Shown: positions 16,168-26,393, counted from the first letter of the stretch. The stretch: DNA of 64,000 bases from an uncultured Peptococcaceae bacterium (GCA_902492275.1 CABUKW010000002.1:17972-81971), one strand, 5' to 3'. A program made the numbers and translations. The notes: generated by a model not told the origin, from the letters alone.

Positions 16168-18856
16168 GCAGCATAACCTCCCCTGCTGGTAATGTAAATG
16201 TAAAGATCGTTCCCTGCGGGGCATGATCTGTCACCCAGATAGTTCCCCCGTGAGCAGTGACAATGGACTTACATAACGCAAGACCCAAACCGAGACTTCG
16301 CCGGCTGTCTGCAATGCTGTTGGCTCCGCTGTAAAACATATCAAAAATATACGGTTTTTGATCGTCAGGAATGCCTGGACCATTGTCAGAAACAGAAACA
16401 ACAACTTGCTGCAACGCTTTGTTTTTTTCCGTATGGATCTCAATCACAGACCCAGGCGGCGTATACTTGACGGCATTATCCAGCAAATTGATTATCACTT
16501 GAACAATCAGCCGGGCGTCAATGTTTGCAAGAATCAAATCTTCAGAGGAACTGACCTGAATGATGTGTTCCTTGCTTTTACGATTGCTATGTCGCAAACC
16601 TTCCGAGACCACCTCGTCCATCAGCTCCACAGACTGCGTCAGATGAACCTGTCCGTCCTCAATTCTGGTAATCGCCAATAAATTTTCCACCAGATTAATC
16701 AGCCATATGGAATCATCATAGATATCTGAAAAAATCTGTGTTCTCATGTCGTCATCCATTTTTTGATAGTTGACCAGCAGGTTGTCAGCATTCCCAGAAA
16801 TAGAAGTCAAAGGTGTACGCAGATCATGAGAAATAGCGCGAAGCAGGTTCGCACGAAGCTGTTCATTTTTGGCCAGAATTGCAGCTTCTTCTTTTTCCCG
16901 AGCATTTTTTATATTTTCTAATGCCAGGGCGCACTCACCAAGAACGGATAACAGAACGCTGTTTTCAAAGGAATCCAGCGGAACCCCGTTCATTGCAATT
17001 CCTGCAACGCCATACACCTGTTGATTGACGCCAATGGGCAGATAGAGACATTTGGCGCTGGATAACGTATCGGTGGCAGCTCCGGCGCGCTTGTTGTTCT
17101 GCAGCACCCATGCCGCAACCGCTTTTTCATTCTCAGAAACCAGGTCGTACCGGTTGCTGTCCTCTGTTCGGAAAACATTGGGAGATTGGAGTTCCTGCCC
17201 GGTTGACAAATAGATCACAATATCTTTTTGCAGCAATTTCAAGAGCTGTCCCGCAGTGGCTTTTACAACAGACGGCTCATCTTTTTCTTTTTGCAGAATC
17301 TGATTTGTTTCAAACAGAAGCTTTGTCCGGTAAGCCGCGCTGGCAAACTGCTTCGCATTATTTTTCAGACGTGCGGCAAGGGATCCTGTCAACAGCGCCA
17401 CCATAAACATGACTGAGAAAGTCACCAAATAATTGGGATTGCTGAAGCGAAAGGTGAAGCGCGGAACGGTAAAGAAGAAATTAAACACCAAGACGCTTAC
17501 CACCGACGCCGCAACCCCACAAAAGCGACTGGTTGTAATGACAGAAATGACCAAAACGCTGAAAATATATACAGATACGATGTTGGCCTCAGAGAAGCCC
17601 ATCGTGTAGCATACATACCCTATCAGAGTGGAAGCCAGCAGGACAAGAATACTCTTTACCCAATCATAAACTGGCATAGCAGCTACAGGAAACCTGTTAT
17701 TTGTGTGCCCTCTGCAGGCAATCTCAGAACTTACATCTGGAATTATATGAATATCCAGATTGGGCGCATTGGCAATCAGCCGTTCCGTCAATGTCGGCTT
17801 GCTGAATATACGTTTTCTGGTGGCCGTACTCCGCCCAATTACAATTTTGGAAACGCCGGAAAGCCTTGCAAATTCCGCAATCTGATAAGGGACGTCCTCG
17901 CCATAAACAGTTTCTATTCTGGCTCCAAGCTGCTCTGCCAGCCGGATGTGATCCTGCAGACGTTTCTTATCAGCTTCGTTCATTTCGGCTGTTGCAGACG
18001 TTTCCACGAAAAGGGCAGAAAAGGCGCCTCGGAATGCCCAGGCCATCCTCGCAGCCGTGCGGATAATTTTAGCGTTGGACGGCGAGGAGGAGAGACACAC
18101 CAAAATATGCTCATCAGTGTGGTACTCGCCCCGCCTCTGAATTCTGGCGCTCTCCGTCAGCAGGTTCACGCGATCCGCACAACGGCGCAGAGCAAGCTCC
18201 CTTAGCGCAGTCAGATTTTCAACCGTAAAAAAATTGACAGCCGCTCGCTCCGCTTGGTCCTCCCCATAGATATTTCCGCTGGCCATACGCTCCAGAAGTT
18301 CTGCCGGTTCAATATCCACCAGTTCCACCTGATCCGCCTGATCCAATACAGCGTCTGGGATACGTTCCCGCACCAAAACGCCAGTGATGGACGCAACTGT
18401 ATCATTTAAACTCTCAATATGCTGGACATTGGTGTAAACATCGATCCCTGCATTCAAAAGTTCCTGCACATCCTGATAACGCTTGGCGTGTCGGCTGCCC
18501 GCCGCATTGGTGTGTGCCAGTTCATCCACCAGAAGCAACTGCGGTTTCCGCTTCAGAGCGCCATCAATATCAAACTCTCCAAGCAACATCTCCCCATAAA
18601 GCACTTGCTTTACAGGAAGCTGTTCCAAGCCGCTCAGCAACGCAGCCGTCTGAGGACGAGCATGGGATTCTATATATCCTGCCACAACGTCGATTCCGCG
18701 ACTTTTCGCCTGCTGTGCAGCCTGCAGCATGGCGTAGGTTTTCCCAACACCGGCAGCATAGCCAAAGAAAATTTTCAACTTTCCACATTTTTTCCCAGCT
18801 ATATCATTCTGAATCGCGCGCAACAGTTGATCTGGGTTTTGTCTCGGCATTTCCAT
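16160..18856 (-). CDS. kdpD: Sensor histidine kinase KdpD
   Basis: An 898-residue membrane sensor for potassium limitation/turgor. Domains in order: N-terminal KdpD domain with Walker-like GYAAGVGKT (32-40), a universal-stress-protein domain, four closely spaced membrane helices (VKSILVLLASTLIGYV onward), a GAF-like domain, the dimerisation/phospho-acceptor domain AISHDLRTPL (His 677), and the HATPase with NLLDNAVKYTP, DNGPGIP and GLGLALC. The ATG at 18856 has GAGAGGA upstream and gives the family N terminus. It lies 276 bases downstream of kdpC on the same strand. That gap shows no gene and no firm promoter, so kdpDE may be read from the kdpF promoter or from a weak internal one. Confidence 0.93.
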   Translation of the reverse strand: MEMPRQNPDQLLRAIQNDIAGKKCGKLKIFFGYAAGVGKTYAMLQAAQQAKSRGIDVVAGYIESHARPQTAALLSGLEQLPVKQVLYGEMLLGEFDIDGALKRKPQLLLVDELAHTNAAGSRHAKRYQDVQELLNAGIDVYTNVQHIESLNDTVASITGVLVRERIPDAVLDQADQVELVDIEPAELLERMASGNIYGEDQAERAAVNFFTVENLTALRELALRRCADRVNLLTESARIQRRGEYHTDEHILVCLSSSPSNAKIIRTAARMAWAFRGAFSALFVETSATAEMNEADKKRLQDHIRLAEQLGARIETVYGEDVPYQIAEFARLSGVSKIVIGRSTATRKRIFSKPTLTERLIANAPNLDIHIIPDVSSEIACRGHTNNRFPVAAMPVYDWVKSILVLLASTLIGYVCYTMGFSEANIVSVYIFSVLVISVITTSRFCGVAASVVSVLVFNFFFTVPRFTFRFSNPNYLVTFSVMFMVALLTGSLAARLKNNAKQFASAAYRTKLLFETNQILQKEKDEPSVVKATAGQLLKLLQKDIVIYLSTGQELQSPNVFRTEDSNRYDLVSENEKAVAAWVLQNNKRAGAATDTLSSAKCLYLPIGVNQQVYGVAGIAMNGVPLDSFENSVLLSVLGECALALENIKNAREKEEAAILAKNEQLRANLLRAISHDLRTPLTSISGNADNLLVNYQKMDDDMRTQIFSDIYDDSIWLINLVENLLAITRIEDGQVHLTQSVELMDEVVSEGLRHSNRKSKEHIIQVSSSEDLILANIDARLIVQVIINLLDNAVKYTPPGSVIEIHTEKNKALQQVVVSVSDNGPGIPDDQKPYIFDMFYSGANSIADSRRSLGLGLALCKSIVTAHGGTIWVTDHAPQGTIFTFTLPAGEVMLHE

Positions 18857-19132
18857 ATATGGTTCCTCTCTCCCGACAGTGGCACCGCAGGTTGCCGCCT
18901 TTTGTCGATTCTGATTATAGCACATACCGCCGCGGCTTTCCAGTTTCTCCTCACGTTTCATATCCTGCCGGTTTTCTGATTTTTACCTGTACCTGAAATT
19001 TGCTTATACCTTAAGTATATAGTTACCTTCATAAAAAGCGTAAAAGAAGATTGCTATTCGCATTAAGATTGCATAAAGATATCTTGCTTTCTATCTTACT
19101 TTCTATCATCCTCTTATCGCTTGTTTCCCTTA

Positions 19133-19741
19133 TCATTCCTTCAAAATACCGTCCAACATCAGGTTAACCTTGAGAACATTCACTGTTTCCTCGCCAAAAA
19201 TCCCAAGAAATCTACCTGATGTGCATTTAGCAAGAACGGCGCGCACCTCATCTTCCGGAATTCCTCTGGCATCAGCAATGCGTGCAGTCTGATATTCGGC
19301 AGCCGCCGGGGAGATGTGCGGGTCAAGGCCGCTGCCGGAACAGGTGACCAAGTCAACAGGAATTGCAGTTTCGTCCATATCAGGATTAGCCATCCGCAGC
19401 CGTTCTACCCGTTCTGCGACCAGCTCCGCATAGACCTCGCTGGCAGGAGAAAGATTGGACGGAGCCGCATACATCAGAATATTTCCGTCCTTATCCTTAT
19501 AAGTGGAAACATCAAGATTCATAATCCGCCCCCACATATGGGCGTCGTCGGTATATTGCTGTCCTAACAGTTCGCATCCGTATTTTTTACCATCAATCTC
19601 AATGATGCTGCCGTTAGCCTTATCGGGAAAAAGCAACTGCGCCAGTCCGGTAACAACGCCAGTGTAAAGAATCCCACATACAAATGTGAAGATGAAAAAA
19701 ATAGTCAACGCTTTCGGCAAAATAGATTTTGCCATCTTCAT
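19133..19741 (-). CDS. kdpC: Potassium-transporting ATPase subunit KdpC
   Basis: A 202-residue single-pass membrane subunit. It has one N-terminal transmembrane helix (residues 9-33) followed by an extracytoplasmic domain with the family motifs SNLSPASEVY and CSGSGLDPHISPAAAEYQ. KdpC assists K+ binding in the KdpFABC pump. AAGGAGG stands 9 bases before the ATG at 19741, 17 bases after kdpB. It is the last structural gene before the kdpD gap. Confidence 0.94.
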   Translation of the reverse strand: MKMAKSILPKALTIFFIFTFVCGILYTGVVTGLAQLLFPDKANGSIIEIDGKKYGCELLGQQYTDDAHMWGRIMNLDVSTYKDKDGNILMYAAPSNLSPASEVYAELVAERVERLRMANPDMDETAIPVDLVTCSGSGLDPHISPAAAEYQTARIADARGIPEDEVRAVLAKCTSGRFLGIFGEETVNVLKVNLMLDGILKE

Positions 19742-19758
19742 AATCTTCAGCCTCCTTT

Positions 19759-21828
19759 TTAGACCAAGCCGGCTAAAACCAGCAAACCGTCAATTAACTT
19801 TATAAAGATGAAGGGTGCAAGCAGACCGCCTAACCCATAAATCAGCAAATTCTGGGACAGCAGCTTTCCTGCGGAAATCTCACGATACGCTACGCCCTTT
19901 AACGCAAGCGGAATCAGGGCAATAATGATCAGCGCATTGTAGATAATTGCAGAAAGCACCGCGCTCTGTGAAGAATGGAGTCCCATGATGTTCAAAACTG
20001 AAAGCTGCGGGTATAATCCCATAAATAGAGCCGGTATGATGGCAAAATATTTCGCTACATCATTTGCAATAGAAAATGTTGTCAGACTGCCCCGAGTCAT
20101 CAAAAGCTGCTTGCCGATTCGAACAATTTCAATCAACTTCGTGGGGGAAGAATCCAAATCCACCATATTGCCAGCTTCCTTAGCCGCCTGGGTGCCGCTG
20201 TTCATGGCAACTGCAACGTCAGCCTGTGCCAATGCAGGCGCATCGTTTGTTCCGTCTCCGGTCATGGCTACCAAATGCCCTTTAGACTGAAAATCGCGGA
20301 TCATGGCCAACTTGCCTTCTGGCGTCGCCTCCGCTAGAAAATCATCCACACCGGCTTCTGCAGCAATAGCCGCTGCAGTAATTGGATTGTCGCCGGTGAT
20401 CATAATGGTCTTGATGCCCATTTTTCGCAGATCTGCAAATTTTTCTTTTACGCCCTGCTTGATGATGTCTTTCAGGCAAATCACGCCGAGGATCTGGTGA
20501 TTTCTGGCAACCACCAGAGGGGTGCTGCCCTTGGAGGCAATAGACCTGACAACACTGTCGCATTCTTCAGAATAAATACCGCCTGCATCGGTAACATAGG
20601 CCTGCATAGCATCCGCCGCACCTTTACGGATTTCGTTTCCGTCAAAATCCACACCGCTCATACGGGTTGCAGCCGTAAACGGAATAAACTTCATTTCCTT
20701 ATCCTGAAGGCTTCTGCTGCGAATCCCAAATTGCTCCTTTGCCAAAACCACAACACTCCTGCCTTCCGGCGTTTCGTCTGCCAGAGAAGAAAGCTGTGCA
20801 GCATCGGCCAGTTCCTTGACGTCAACGCCGTCTACCGGAATGAATTTCGAAGCCTGCCGGTTGCCCAAAGTGATCGTGCCGGTCTTATCCAACATCAGAA
20901 TATCCACATCGCCGGCTGCTTCGATAGCCCGGCCGCTCATAGCGAGAACATTGGCCTGATTAAGCCGCGACATTCCTGCAATGCCGATGGCGGAAAGCAA
21001 TGCGCCGATAGTGGTAGGCGCAAGGCAAACCAGAAGGGCTACCAGCGTAGTTACAGATATGGGATTTGAGACGCCCGCCAGCCTTGCAGAAAAAATCGAA
21101 TAGGTATAAAGAGACACTGTTACCAGAATAAAGATCATGGACAGCGCTACCAGAAAAATCTGCAGAGCAACCTCATTGGGCGTTTTCTTTCTCGCTGCAC
21201 CTTCAACCATAGCAATCATCTTATCCAGAAAACTTTCGCCAGCCTCGCTGGTCACTCTGACCACGATCCAGTCGGACAGAACCGTCGTACCGCCAGTCAC
21301 GGCGCTCCGGTCTCCGCCTGCCTCCCGAATAACCGGAGCAGATTCGCCGGTAATGGCGCTTTCATCCACAGAAGCCGCACCTTCTATAACTTCTCCATCT
21401 GCCGGAATCTGTTCACCGGCTTTTACGATAACCAGCTCACCCTTTTTCAGCATGGCAGAGGGAACGACGGTAATGTGGTCTTTCTGTGAAACAGAAGAAA
21501 TTTTATTGGCATTGGCATCTTTTCGGGAAGCCCGCAGCGAATCTGCCTGCGCCTTTCCTCTGCCCTCGGCAACGGCCTCAGCAAAATTAGCAAATAATAC
21601 TGTGAACCAAAGAATCACAGCAATCGCAAGCGTATATCCGCTAGGAGCGTCTTTTAGACCAATGATTGATAGAAGCCACAGCACACTGGTTAACATCGCA
21701 GAAACGAATACCAGAAACATCACCGGATTTTGAGACTGCGTTCTTGGATTTAGCTTGATAAAAGAATCTTTGATTGCTCTGCCGAACATCTTCTGATCGG
21801 CAAAAATATGTTCTTGCTTTGTACGCAT
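19759..21828 (-). CDS. kdpB: Potassium-transporting ATPase ATP-binding subunit KdpB
   Basis: A 689-residue P-type ATPase (class IA), the energy-coupling subunit of KdpFABC. It has the TGES loop (160-163), the phosphorylated Asp in DKTGT (D314), the membrane motif [10 protein letters not shown], and [10 protein letters not shown] in the P domain. Length is normal. AAGGAGGG precedes the ATG at 21828, 13 bases downstream of kdpA. All catalytic motifs appear intact. Confidence 0.96.
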   Translation of the reverse strand: MRTKQEHIFADQKMFGRAIKDSFIKLNPRTQSQNPVMFLVFVSAMLTSVLWLLSIIGLKDAPSGYTLAIAVILWFTVLFANFAEAVAEGRGKAQADSLRASRKDANANKISSVSQKDHITVVPSAMLKKGELVIVKAGEQIPADGEVIEGAASVDESAITGESAPVIREAGGDRSAVTGGTTVLSDWIVVRVTSEAGESFLDKMIAMVEGAARKKTPNEVALQIFLVALSMIFILVTVSLYTYSIFSARLAGVSNPISVTTLVALLVCLAPTTIGALLSAIGIAGMSRLNQANVLAMSGRAIEAAGDVDILMLDKTGTITLGNRQASKFIPVDGVDVKELADAAQLSSLADETPEGRSVVVLAKEQFGIRSRSLQDKEMKFIPFTAATRMSGVDFDGNEIRKGAADAMQAYVTDAGGIYSEECDSVVRSIASKGSTPLVVARNHQILGVICLKDIIKQGVKEKFADLRKMGIKTIMITGDNPITAAAIAAEAGVDDFLAEATPEGKLAMIRDFQSKGHLVAMTGDGTNDAPALAQADVAVAMNSGTQAAKEAGNMVDLDSSPTKLIEIVRIGKQLLMTRGSLTTFSIANDVAKYFAIIPALFMGLYPQLSVLNIMGLHSSQSAVLSAIIYNALIIIALIPLALKGVAYREISAGKLLSQNLLIYGLGGLLAPFIFIKLIDGLLVLAGLV

Positions 21829-21841
21829 AAGTTACCCTCCT

Positions 21842-23656
21842 TTATGCAATACTGCCGAAGAACTCAGCAAGCGGGCCAAGGGCCAGCGCTGGAAAAAAGC
21901 TGAGCGCGCCGATCAGTAGTACGATGAAAACCAACAGAAATACAAACATGGCATTTGTGGTAGATAATGTGCCTGCAGTTGTAGCAATTTTCTTCTTTTG
22001 TGCCAGATTTCCAGCAATGGCCAGCGTACCAACAACGGGTAAAAATCTTACAAACAGCATCACCAGACCAATGCTGACATTCAGAAATACAGTATTTGCG
22101 TTAAAGCCCGCAAAAGCAGAACCATTGTTGCCGCCGGCAGAACTATACGCGTACAGCATTTCCGAGAAACCATGCGCCCCTCCATTGTTCAGACTATCCA
22201 GGACTGAGGGCACCGCAGCCGCTATGCCGCTCCCAACCAGAATTCCAATCGGCGTAGCCAGACAAACCAGCACCGCCCACTTCATTTCAAAGGGTTCAAT
22301 CTTTTTACCCAGAAATTCCGGTGTTCTGCCCACTAGCAGCCCAGCAATAAATACCGTCAGAATGGCAAATGCCAACATACCATACAAACCGCAGCCGGTA
22401 CCACCAAAGATTACCTCGCCAAGCTGCATCAGCAGCATCGTAACCATCCCGCCGAGCGGCGTATAACTATCATGCATAGAATTAACGGATCCATTAGAAG
22501 CTGCGGTAGTAAATGCCGCCCATGCAGCGGAAGACGCAATACCAAAACGGGATTCCTTTCCTTCCATATTGCCTCCCGCTTGATCAATCATAGACAGGTT
22601 CACCGCTCCGTCTTGTGCAAGCTGCGCCGTACCGACCTGTTCACTGACCGCGATACACCCAAGGGCGATACACAAGCAAATAAACATCGCTGTAAATATT
22701 GCAATCCCCTGTTTTCTTTGACCTATTGCAGCGCCAAACGTGAAGCACAGCGCAACAGGAATCAAAAGTATGGACAGCATCTCAACCAGATTTGTGAAAG
22801 CATTGGGATTTTCCAGTGGATGCGCCGAACTCACACCGTTAAATCCACCGCCGTTAGTACCAGATTGTTTAATGGCAACTTGGCTTGCCGCAGGCCCCAT
22901 GGGCACAAATTGTTCTGTTACAATCTCCGCATCCGAAACAGGAACACCATCTACCATAACCGTTCTCGCTTTCTCGTCAATTACAGCGCCTTCTAGTATC
23001 TCACCTTCTGCATTAACTGCGATAGGCTCCACCAACGATACCATTTCTGCACCCTTCAAATTTTGGACCACGCCGCCGCTCACCAACAGCAGGGAAATGA
23101 TAAGATTCAATGGAATCAGAATATGAATGATAATTCGAGTCAAATCCACCCAAAAACTGCCAAGACCAGTGTCTTTTACTTTCATAAAGCCGCGAATCAG
23201 CGCAAACAGGACTGCAATTCCAGTTGCAGAAGAAACAAAATTTTGAACAGTAAGGCCTAGTGCCTGCGTCAGATAACTCAAAGTAGATTCACCGGAATAC
23301 GCCTGCCAGTTGGTATTGGTTACAAAACTGGAAGCGGTATTAAAGGATAAATCCCATTTTACACCGGGAAGGCCCTGCGGATTGCCGGGAAGAATGCCCT
23401 GCAGCATTTGAAGTAAAAATAAAAATACGAACCCGATACCTGAAAACATCAGCACACTAACTGCGTATTTTTTCCAGCTCATCTGTTCCTCTTTCTCTAC
23501 CCCCATCATCCTATAAATAAACAGTTCACAGGGAACAAGAATTTTAGACACGATTGTTTTTTCGCCATGCATGACCTTTTTCATATACGTGCCCAACGGA
23601 ATTGCCAAGGCAACCAAAATCGCCAGATATAAAACATATTGTATGACATTCATCAT
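21842..23656 (-). CDS. kdpA: Potassium-transporting ATPase K+-channel subunit KdpA
   Basis: A 604-residue multi-pass membrane protein, the K+-selective channel-like subunit. It carries repeated selectivity-type segments such as TNTNWQAYSGES, SGTNGGGFNGVSSAHPLENP, AAFTTAASNGSVNSMHDS and SSAGGNNGSAF. It is slightly longer than common KdpA proteins because of a hydrophilic insert after about residue 200 (EGEILEGAVIDEKARTVMVDG). The ATG at 23656 follows GGGAG and lies 3 bases after the kdpF stop; a second ATG at 23653 is equally possible. An open frame back to 23752 overlaps kdpF and is not the start. Confidence 0.94.
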   Translation of the reverse strand: MMNVIQYVLYLAILVALAIPLGTYMKKVMHGEKTIVSKILVPCELFIYRMMGVEKEEQMSWKKYAVSVLMFSGIGFVFLFLLQMLQGILPGNPQGLPGVKWDLSFNTASSFVTNTNWQAYSGESTLSYLTQALGLTVQNFVSSATGIAVLFALIRGFMKVKDTGLGSFWVDLTRIIIHILIPLNLIISLLLVSGGVVQNLKGAEMVSLVEPIAVNAEGEILEGAVIDEKARTVMVDGVPVSDAEIVTEQFVPMGPAASQVAIKQSGTNGGGFNGVSSAHPLENPNAFTNLVEMLSILLIPVALCFTFGAAIGQRKQGIAIFTAMFICLCIALGCIAVSEQVGTAQLAQDGAVNLSMIDQAGGNMEGKESRFGIASSAAWAAFTTAASNGSVNSMHDSYTPLGGMVTMLLMQLGEVIFGGTGCGLYGMLAFAILTVFIAGLLVGRTPEFLGKKIEPFEMKWAVLVCLATPIGILVGSGIAAAVPSVLDSLNNGGAHGFSEMLYAYSSAGGNNGSAFAGFNANTVFLNVSIGLVMLFVRFLPVVGTLAIAGNLAQKKKIATTAGTLSTTNAMFVFLLVFIVLLIGALSFFPALALGPLAEFFGSIA

Positions 23657-23658
23657 GC

Positions 23659-23745
23659 CTACTCGTCTCCCTTCATTAGAATGTAAACATACCACAGCAG
23701 CAGAGCCGCTGCGCACACACCAAGCATTACAATCATAACCTGCAT
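23659..23745 (-). CDS. kdpF: KdpF small membrane subunit
   Basis: A 28-residue reading frame beginning MQVMIVMLGVCAAALLLWYV and ending KGDE. It is one hydrophobic helix with a short charged end, the exact size and position of KdpF, which stabilises the KdpABC complex. AGGAGG stands 9 bases upstream of the ATG at 23745. The stop TAG lies 3 bases before kdpA. It is easily missed because of its size. Confidence 0.85.
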   Translation of the reverse strand: MQVMIVMLGVCAAALLLWYVYILMKGDE

Positions 23746-23949
23746 GAAACATAGCCTCCTTATTATAAAACCCTCATTTTCAATCCCGCATTGTAAATTC
23801 ATACTGCGATAATCATACTCGCTTCACCTCTTTCCAGTTGATGTCCTCAGTATAGTACAAATAGAATTAAAATAGGAAAAAGGGATAGACACTCCCATAA
23901 AGAACCTATTAAAACCATCTGCCTGCCGGCCTTTTTCTGCAAAACAAAA
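23746..23949 (-). promoter_or_regulatory. Region upstream of kdpF with a candidate -10 box
   Basis: No gene is seen here. A TATACT (complement of 23849-23854) could be the -10 of the kdp promoter. No good -35 accompanies it, as expected if KdpE activates it. The 5' leader is about 100 bases. I looked for a c-di-AMP (ydaO) riboswitch and did not recognise one. Confidence 0.35.
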
Positions 23950-23986
23950 AACTGCTGACACACGGATACGTCATGTGCCAGCAGTT
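23950..23986 (-). terminator. Terminator separating an orphan gene from kdp
   Basis: AACTGCTGACACA pairs with TGTGCCAGCAGTT with one mismatch. On the minus strand it is followed by TTTTTTG. It closes the gene ending at 24059. Confidence 0.75.
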
Positions 23987-24058
23987 TTCATTTATCGTCA
24001 TATTTGCTTTTTTACTGTAATCCCTTTATCATAGTTCTTCATCGAACCCCATACACCG

Positions 24059-24667
24059 CTACCGGTTGGGCTGCAGATAAGCCCACACCTGTCCAAAATC
24101 AGAAAAATATGGGCGTTCCGAAAAATTTCCAATGGAAATATAGGCCATAGAATGCTGCGGAATCACACTGTCGTCAACAGTCGTTCCCGCCGCCAAAATC
24201 CGCACATCGCCCAAATCCAGATTTTGATGATAGCCGCCCTGAAAATAAACCTTGCCTCGGGTCAATTGCAGTGCGCCATTTTGCAAATCGTCCTCCGCCA
24301 CTGTAAACCGCAGTTCCAGCAGTTCCACACAATAGCGGCCAAAAATGCGTTTTCCTTGCCGCCACTTATGCCCGTCCTGCTCCATCAGCGTCGAATATTG
24401 TCCATAATCCTCCACCGGCTGCAACTGACAAAGAATGGCCGGTTCTTCAGGAAAGCAAAAACGAAAAGGCTCGCCCCACTGATTTTCCACGTTATGAATC
24501 ATATAAAAATAGAGAATATGCTCCTGCTGGTCATTATTCTGCATATAATAAACTTGAGTAAAAACTGGTTCTTCTAGTCTTGTTACCGCGCTGACTGTCA
24601 TAAAGCCGCACAAAAGCAGCAATCCAAGCACCATGGCCACCGCTCTCCATTTTTTGACACGCTGCAT
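24059..24667 (-). CDS. Hypothetical membrane-anchored or secreted protein
   Basis: A 202-residue protein of unknown family. It has a basic N terminus and one hydrophobic helix (residues 7-27, AVAMVLGLLLLCGFMTVSAV), then an outside domain rich in Gln, Tyr and aromatic residues. No lipobox is convincing although a Cys lies in the helix. GGGGA precedes the ATG at 24667. It is a single gene between the kdp operon and a plus-strand orphan, with its own terminator. No function is proposed. Confidence 0.65.
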   Translation of the reverse strand: MQRVKKWRAVAMVLGLLLLCGFMTVSAVTRLEEPVFTQVYYMQNNDQQEHILYFYMIHNVENQWGEPFRFCFPEEPAILCQLQPVEDYGQYSTLMEQDGHKWRQGKRIFGRYCVELLELRFTVAEDDLQNGALQLTRGKVYFQGGYHQNLDLGDVRILAAGTTVDDSVIPQHSMAYISIGNFSERPYFSDFGQVWAYLQPNR

Positions 24668-24866
24668 ACTGTCATCCCCTTTTTCATCCCTGCAACTCAC
24701 TTTTCTACTTTTATTGTTGCAATTGCTCCTATTCTAGCACAGACTTTTCCCATTGGCTACGGTTGTGTCATAAGTGGTCGCTTTTTGCGCATAAATGGTT
24801 CCGCCTCTCGACACTTCTTTCTACAATTCTGCATGGTCTGTTTGTAAAGATTCTGTTAAAAATATC

Positions 24867-24895
24867 TTGACAAATCTTAAATCTCTTAGTATAGT
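24867..24895 (+). promoter_or_regulatory. Strong sigma-A promoter
   Basis: TTGACA (24867-24872) and TATAGT (24890-24895) are separated by 17 bases. The predicted start of transcription is only about 18 bases before the ATG at 24921. Confidence 0.75.
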
Positions 24896-24920
24896 GTGCT
24901 AGAAACGCAGAAAGAAAGGA

Positions 24921-25298
24921 ATGATTGTTATCCCTCTGATTCTCAATGAAAAGTTAAATCCTATTTTGGGCAGTTATTTGCGGGAACTCACCAACTATTA
25001 TCTGGCCCAAACGGACTACTACAACAACTGTCAGACCGATACGTTAAAAAAAGCCGTAGCCGACCAGCATTATGATGCTGCCATGTCCGACGCAGAACTG
25101 TACGATATGCTGCACGAAGCCAAGCGCCACTTGGACTTGCCTGGCGCCGTTCACCATCTCAAAACAGAACGGGAGCAATACGCACGCAGCAGCCAGTTCC
25201 GCTACCTGCTGGAAGCCATCGACCGCCTGGAACAGGCCAAAGCAGACCATGACGCGGCCCAATCCGCATTCCACCTGCAAACAGATTCCACGCTGTAA
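24921..25298 (+). CDS. Small helical hypothetical protein
   Basis: A 125-residue soluble protein, nearly all helix, with heptad-like Leu/Ala patterning in the second half (LLEAIDRLEQAKADHDAAQ), suggesting a coiled coil. Family not recognised. It has a near-consensus promoter and a clear terminator of its own. The ribosome site AAAGGA is directly next to the ATG, which is unusually close and may point to weak initiation or a different start codon just inside. Confidence 0.6.
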   Translation: MIVIPLILNEKLNPILGSYLRELTNYYLAQTDYYNNCQTDTLKKAVADQHYDAAMSDAELYDMLHEAKRHLDLPGAVHHLKTEREQYARSSQFRYLLEAIDRLEQAKADHDAAQSAFHLQTDSTL

Positions 25299-25311
25299 AT
25301 CATTTGACAAA

Positions 25312-25349
25312 ACAGGCGCCGCCCACCAGACAGCGCCTGTTATTTTTAT
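25312..25349 (+). terminator. Rho-independent terminator
   Basis: ACAGGCGC (25312-25319) pairs with GCGCCTGT (25333-25340), followed by TATTTTTAT. It closes the small helical gene. Confidence 0.75.
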
Positions 25350-25368
25350 GGAAACGACCGGCAAATTT

Positions 25369-26313
25369 TTATATCTGTTTAGAAGATTCCATATTAATAA
25401 TGCATTTGCACCTTGGATAATTAGAACAGCCCCAAAATACATTACCTGTATAGGCTCCTCGCTTTGCTTGCCGTTTTACCATAACAGCGCCGCATCTAGG
25501 ACAGAGCAATTTTTCTTCCGTAATAAACAAATCACTTAAATTGTTTTTTTGTGCTGTAGATTCCGCAATCGCTTTCTTATATTTTTCCGTATAATCTATT
25601 GGAATTTCCTTGTGCATTGATAACAGAAAATTGGCAAACCCCTGCATTGATGCATCACTAGCATACGTTTCACCTGCATTGATACGTTTGATATAAGTAA
25701 TCAGTTGATCACTTCTTATGACTTGTTCCTTTATCTCCTTTTTGGCAAACTTCGCATTCAGCACTGTTTGCGGATTGGCTAGAACCACCACAGAACGATA
25801 TTCTTCATAAAAGTATTTTTCAAACATCGCCCGCCGTAAAAAGTTAGGCTGTCTTTCACTTATGATCGCTTTCAGTAACTCCAAATGCCGCTGGTTTTGT
25901 GTGATTGGCGAATAAATTCCTTTTTTCTCATATTTACGGCCATATTGTACTGTACGTATAAAATCCCCTGCATTATTAATCTCTATATTTCCATATAAAT
26001 TTTTACATTCCAGTATAAAGGTTTTCCCTTTCGTAACCAACACATAATCTAACTGCGCAGTTACGCCGTCATGTTCCAAATATAAATCGTGGAGAATATA
26101 CATCGGTATATGGCTATTCCTCAACTCAAAAGCAATTTGTTCCTCTCCAGCAATACCATATTTCAACAATTTTATGTCTTTATCTATTTTCTTACGAAGT
26201 TCTGCATCATCTGCATGCAAAGCTTCTAACTGCTCCAACTGTTGCTGTGCATAACTATCTTCTTTCAAAAACACTGGCTCTTTTAAACCTTTATCAAATA
26301 ATCCCATATCCAT
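25369..26313 (-). CDS. NERD-domain protein with C-terminal topoisomerase-type zinc ribbon
   Basis: A 314-residue protein. After a helical lead (15-50) comes a NERD nuclease-related domain: GEEQIAFELR, then the Asp in AQLDYVLVTKGKTFILECKN, which gives the D...ExK pattern of the restriction-endonuclease-like fold. The C terminus has LCPRCGAVMVKR...GNVFWGCSNYPRC, a four-cysteine zinc ribbon like those of topoisomerase I. Similar architectures are thought to act on DNA, but no substrate is established. Base composition is more AT-rich than its neighbours, suggesting acquisition. Start at 26313 or at the ATG at 26307. Confidence 0.78.
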   Translation of the reverse strand: MDMGLFDKGLKEPVFLKEDSYAQQQLEQLEALHADDAELRKKIDKDIKLLKYGIAGEEQIAFELRNSHIPMYILHDLYLEHDGVTAQLDYVLVTKGKTFILECKNLYGNIEINNAGDFIRTVQYGRKYEKKGIYSPITQNQRHLELLKAIISERQPNFLRRAMFEKYFYEEYRSVVVLANPQTVLNAKFAKKEIKEQVIRSDQLITYIKRINAGETYASDASMQGFANFLLSMHKEIPIDYTEKYKKAIAESTAQKNNLSDLFITEEKLLCPRCGAVMVKRQAKRGAYTGNVFWGCSNYPRCKCIINMESSKQI

Positions 26314-26393
26314 CCCACATTTCTGCTTTTATTACAGCCAGTATATAATAAAACAGTTTTTATTTCAATATTTATGACTGTTTGGGCTTTCCT

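Noticed and set aside
23746..23949. c-di-AMP (ydaO) riboswitch before kdpFABC.
   Set aside because: The leader is only about 100 bases after the candidate -10 and lacks the conserved ydaO core I would expect.
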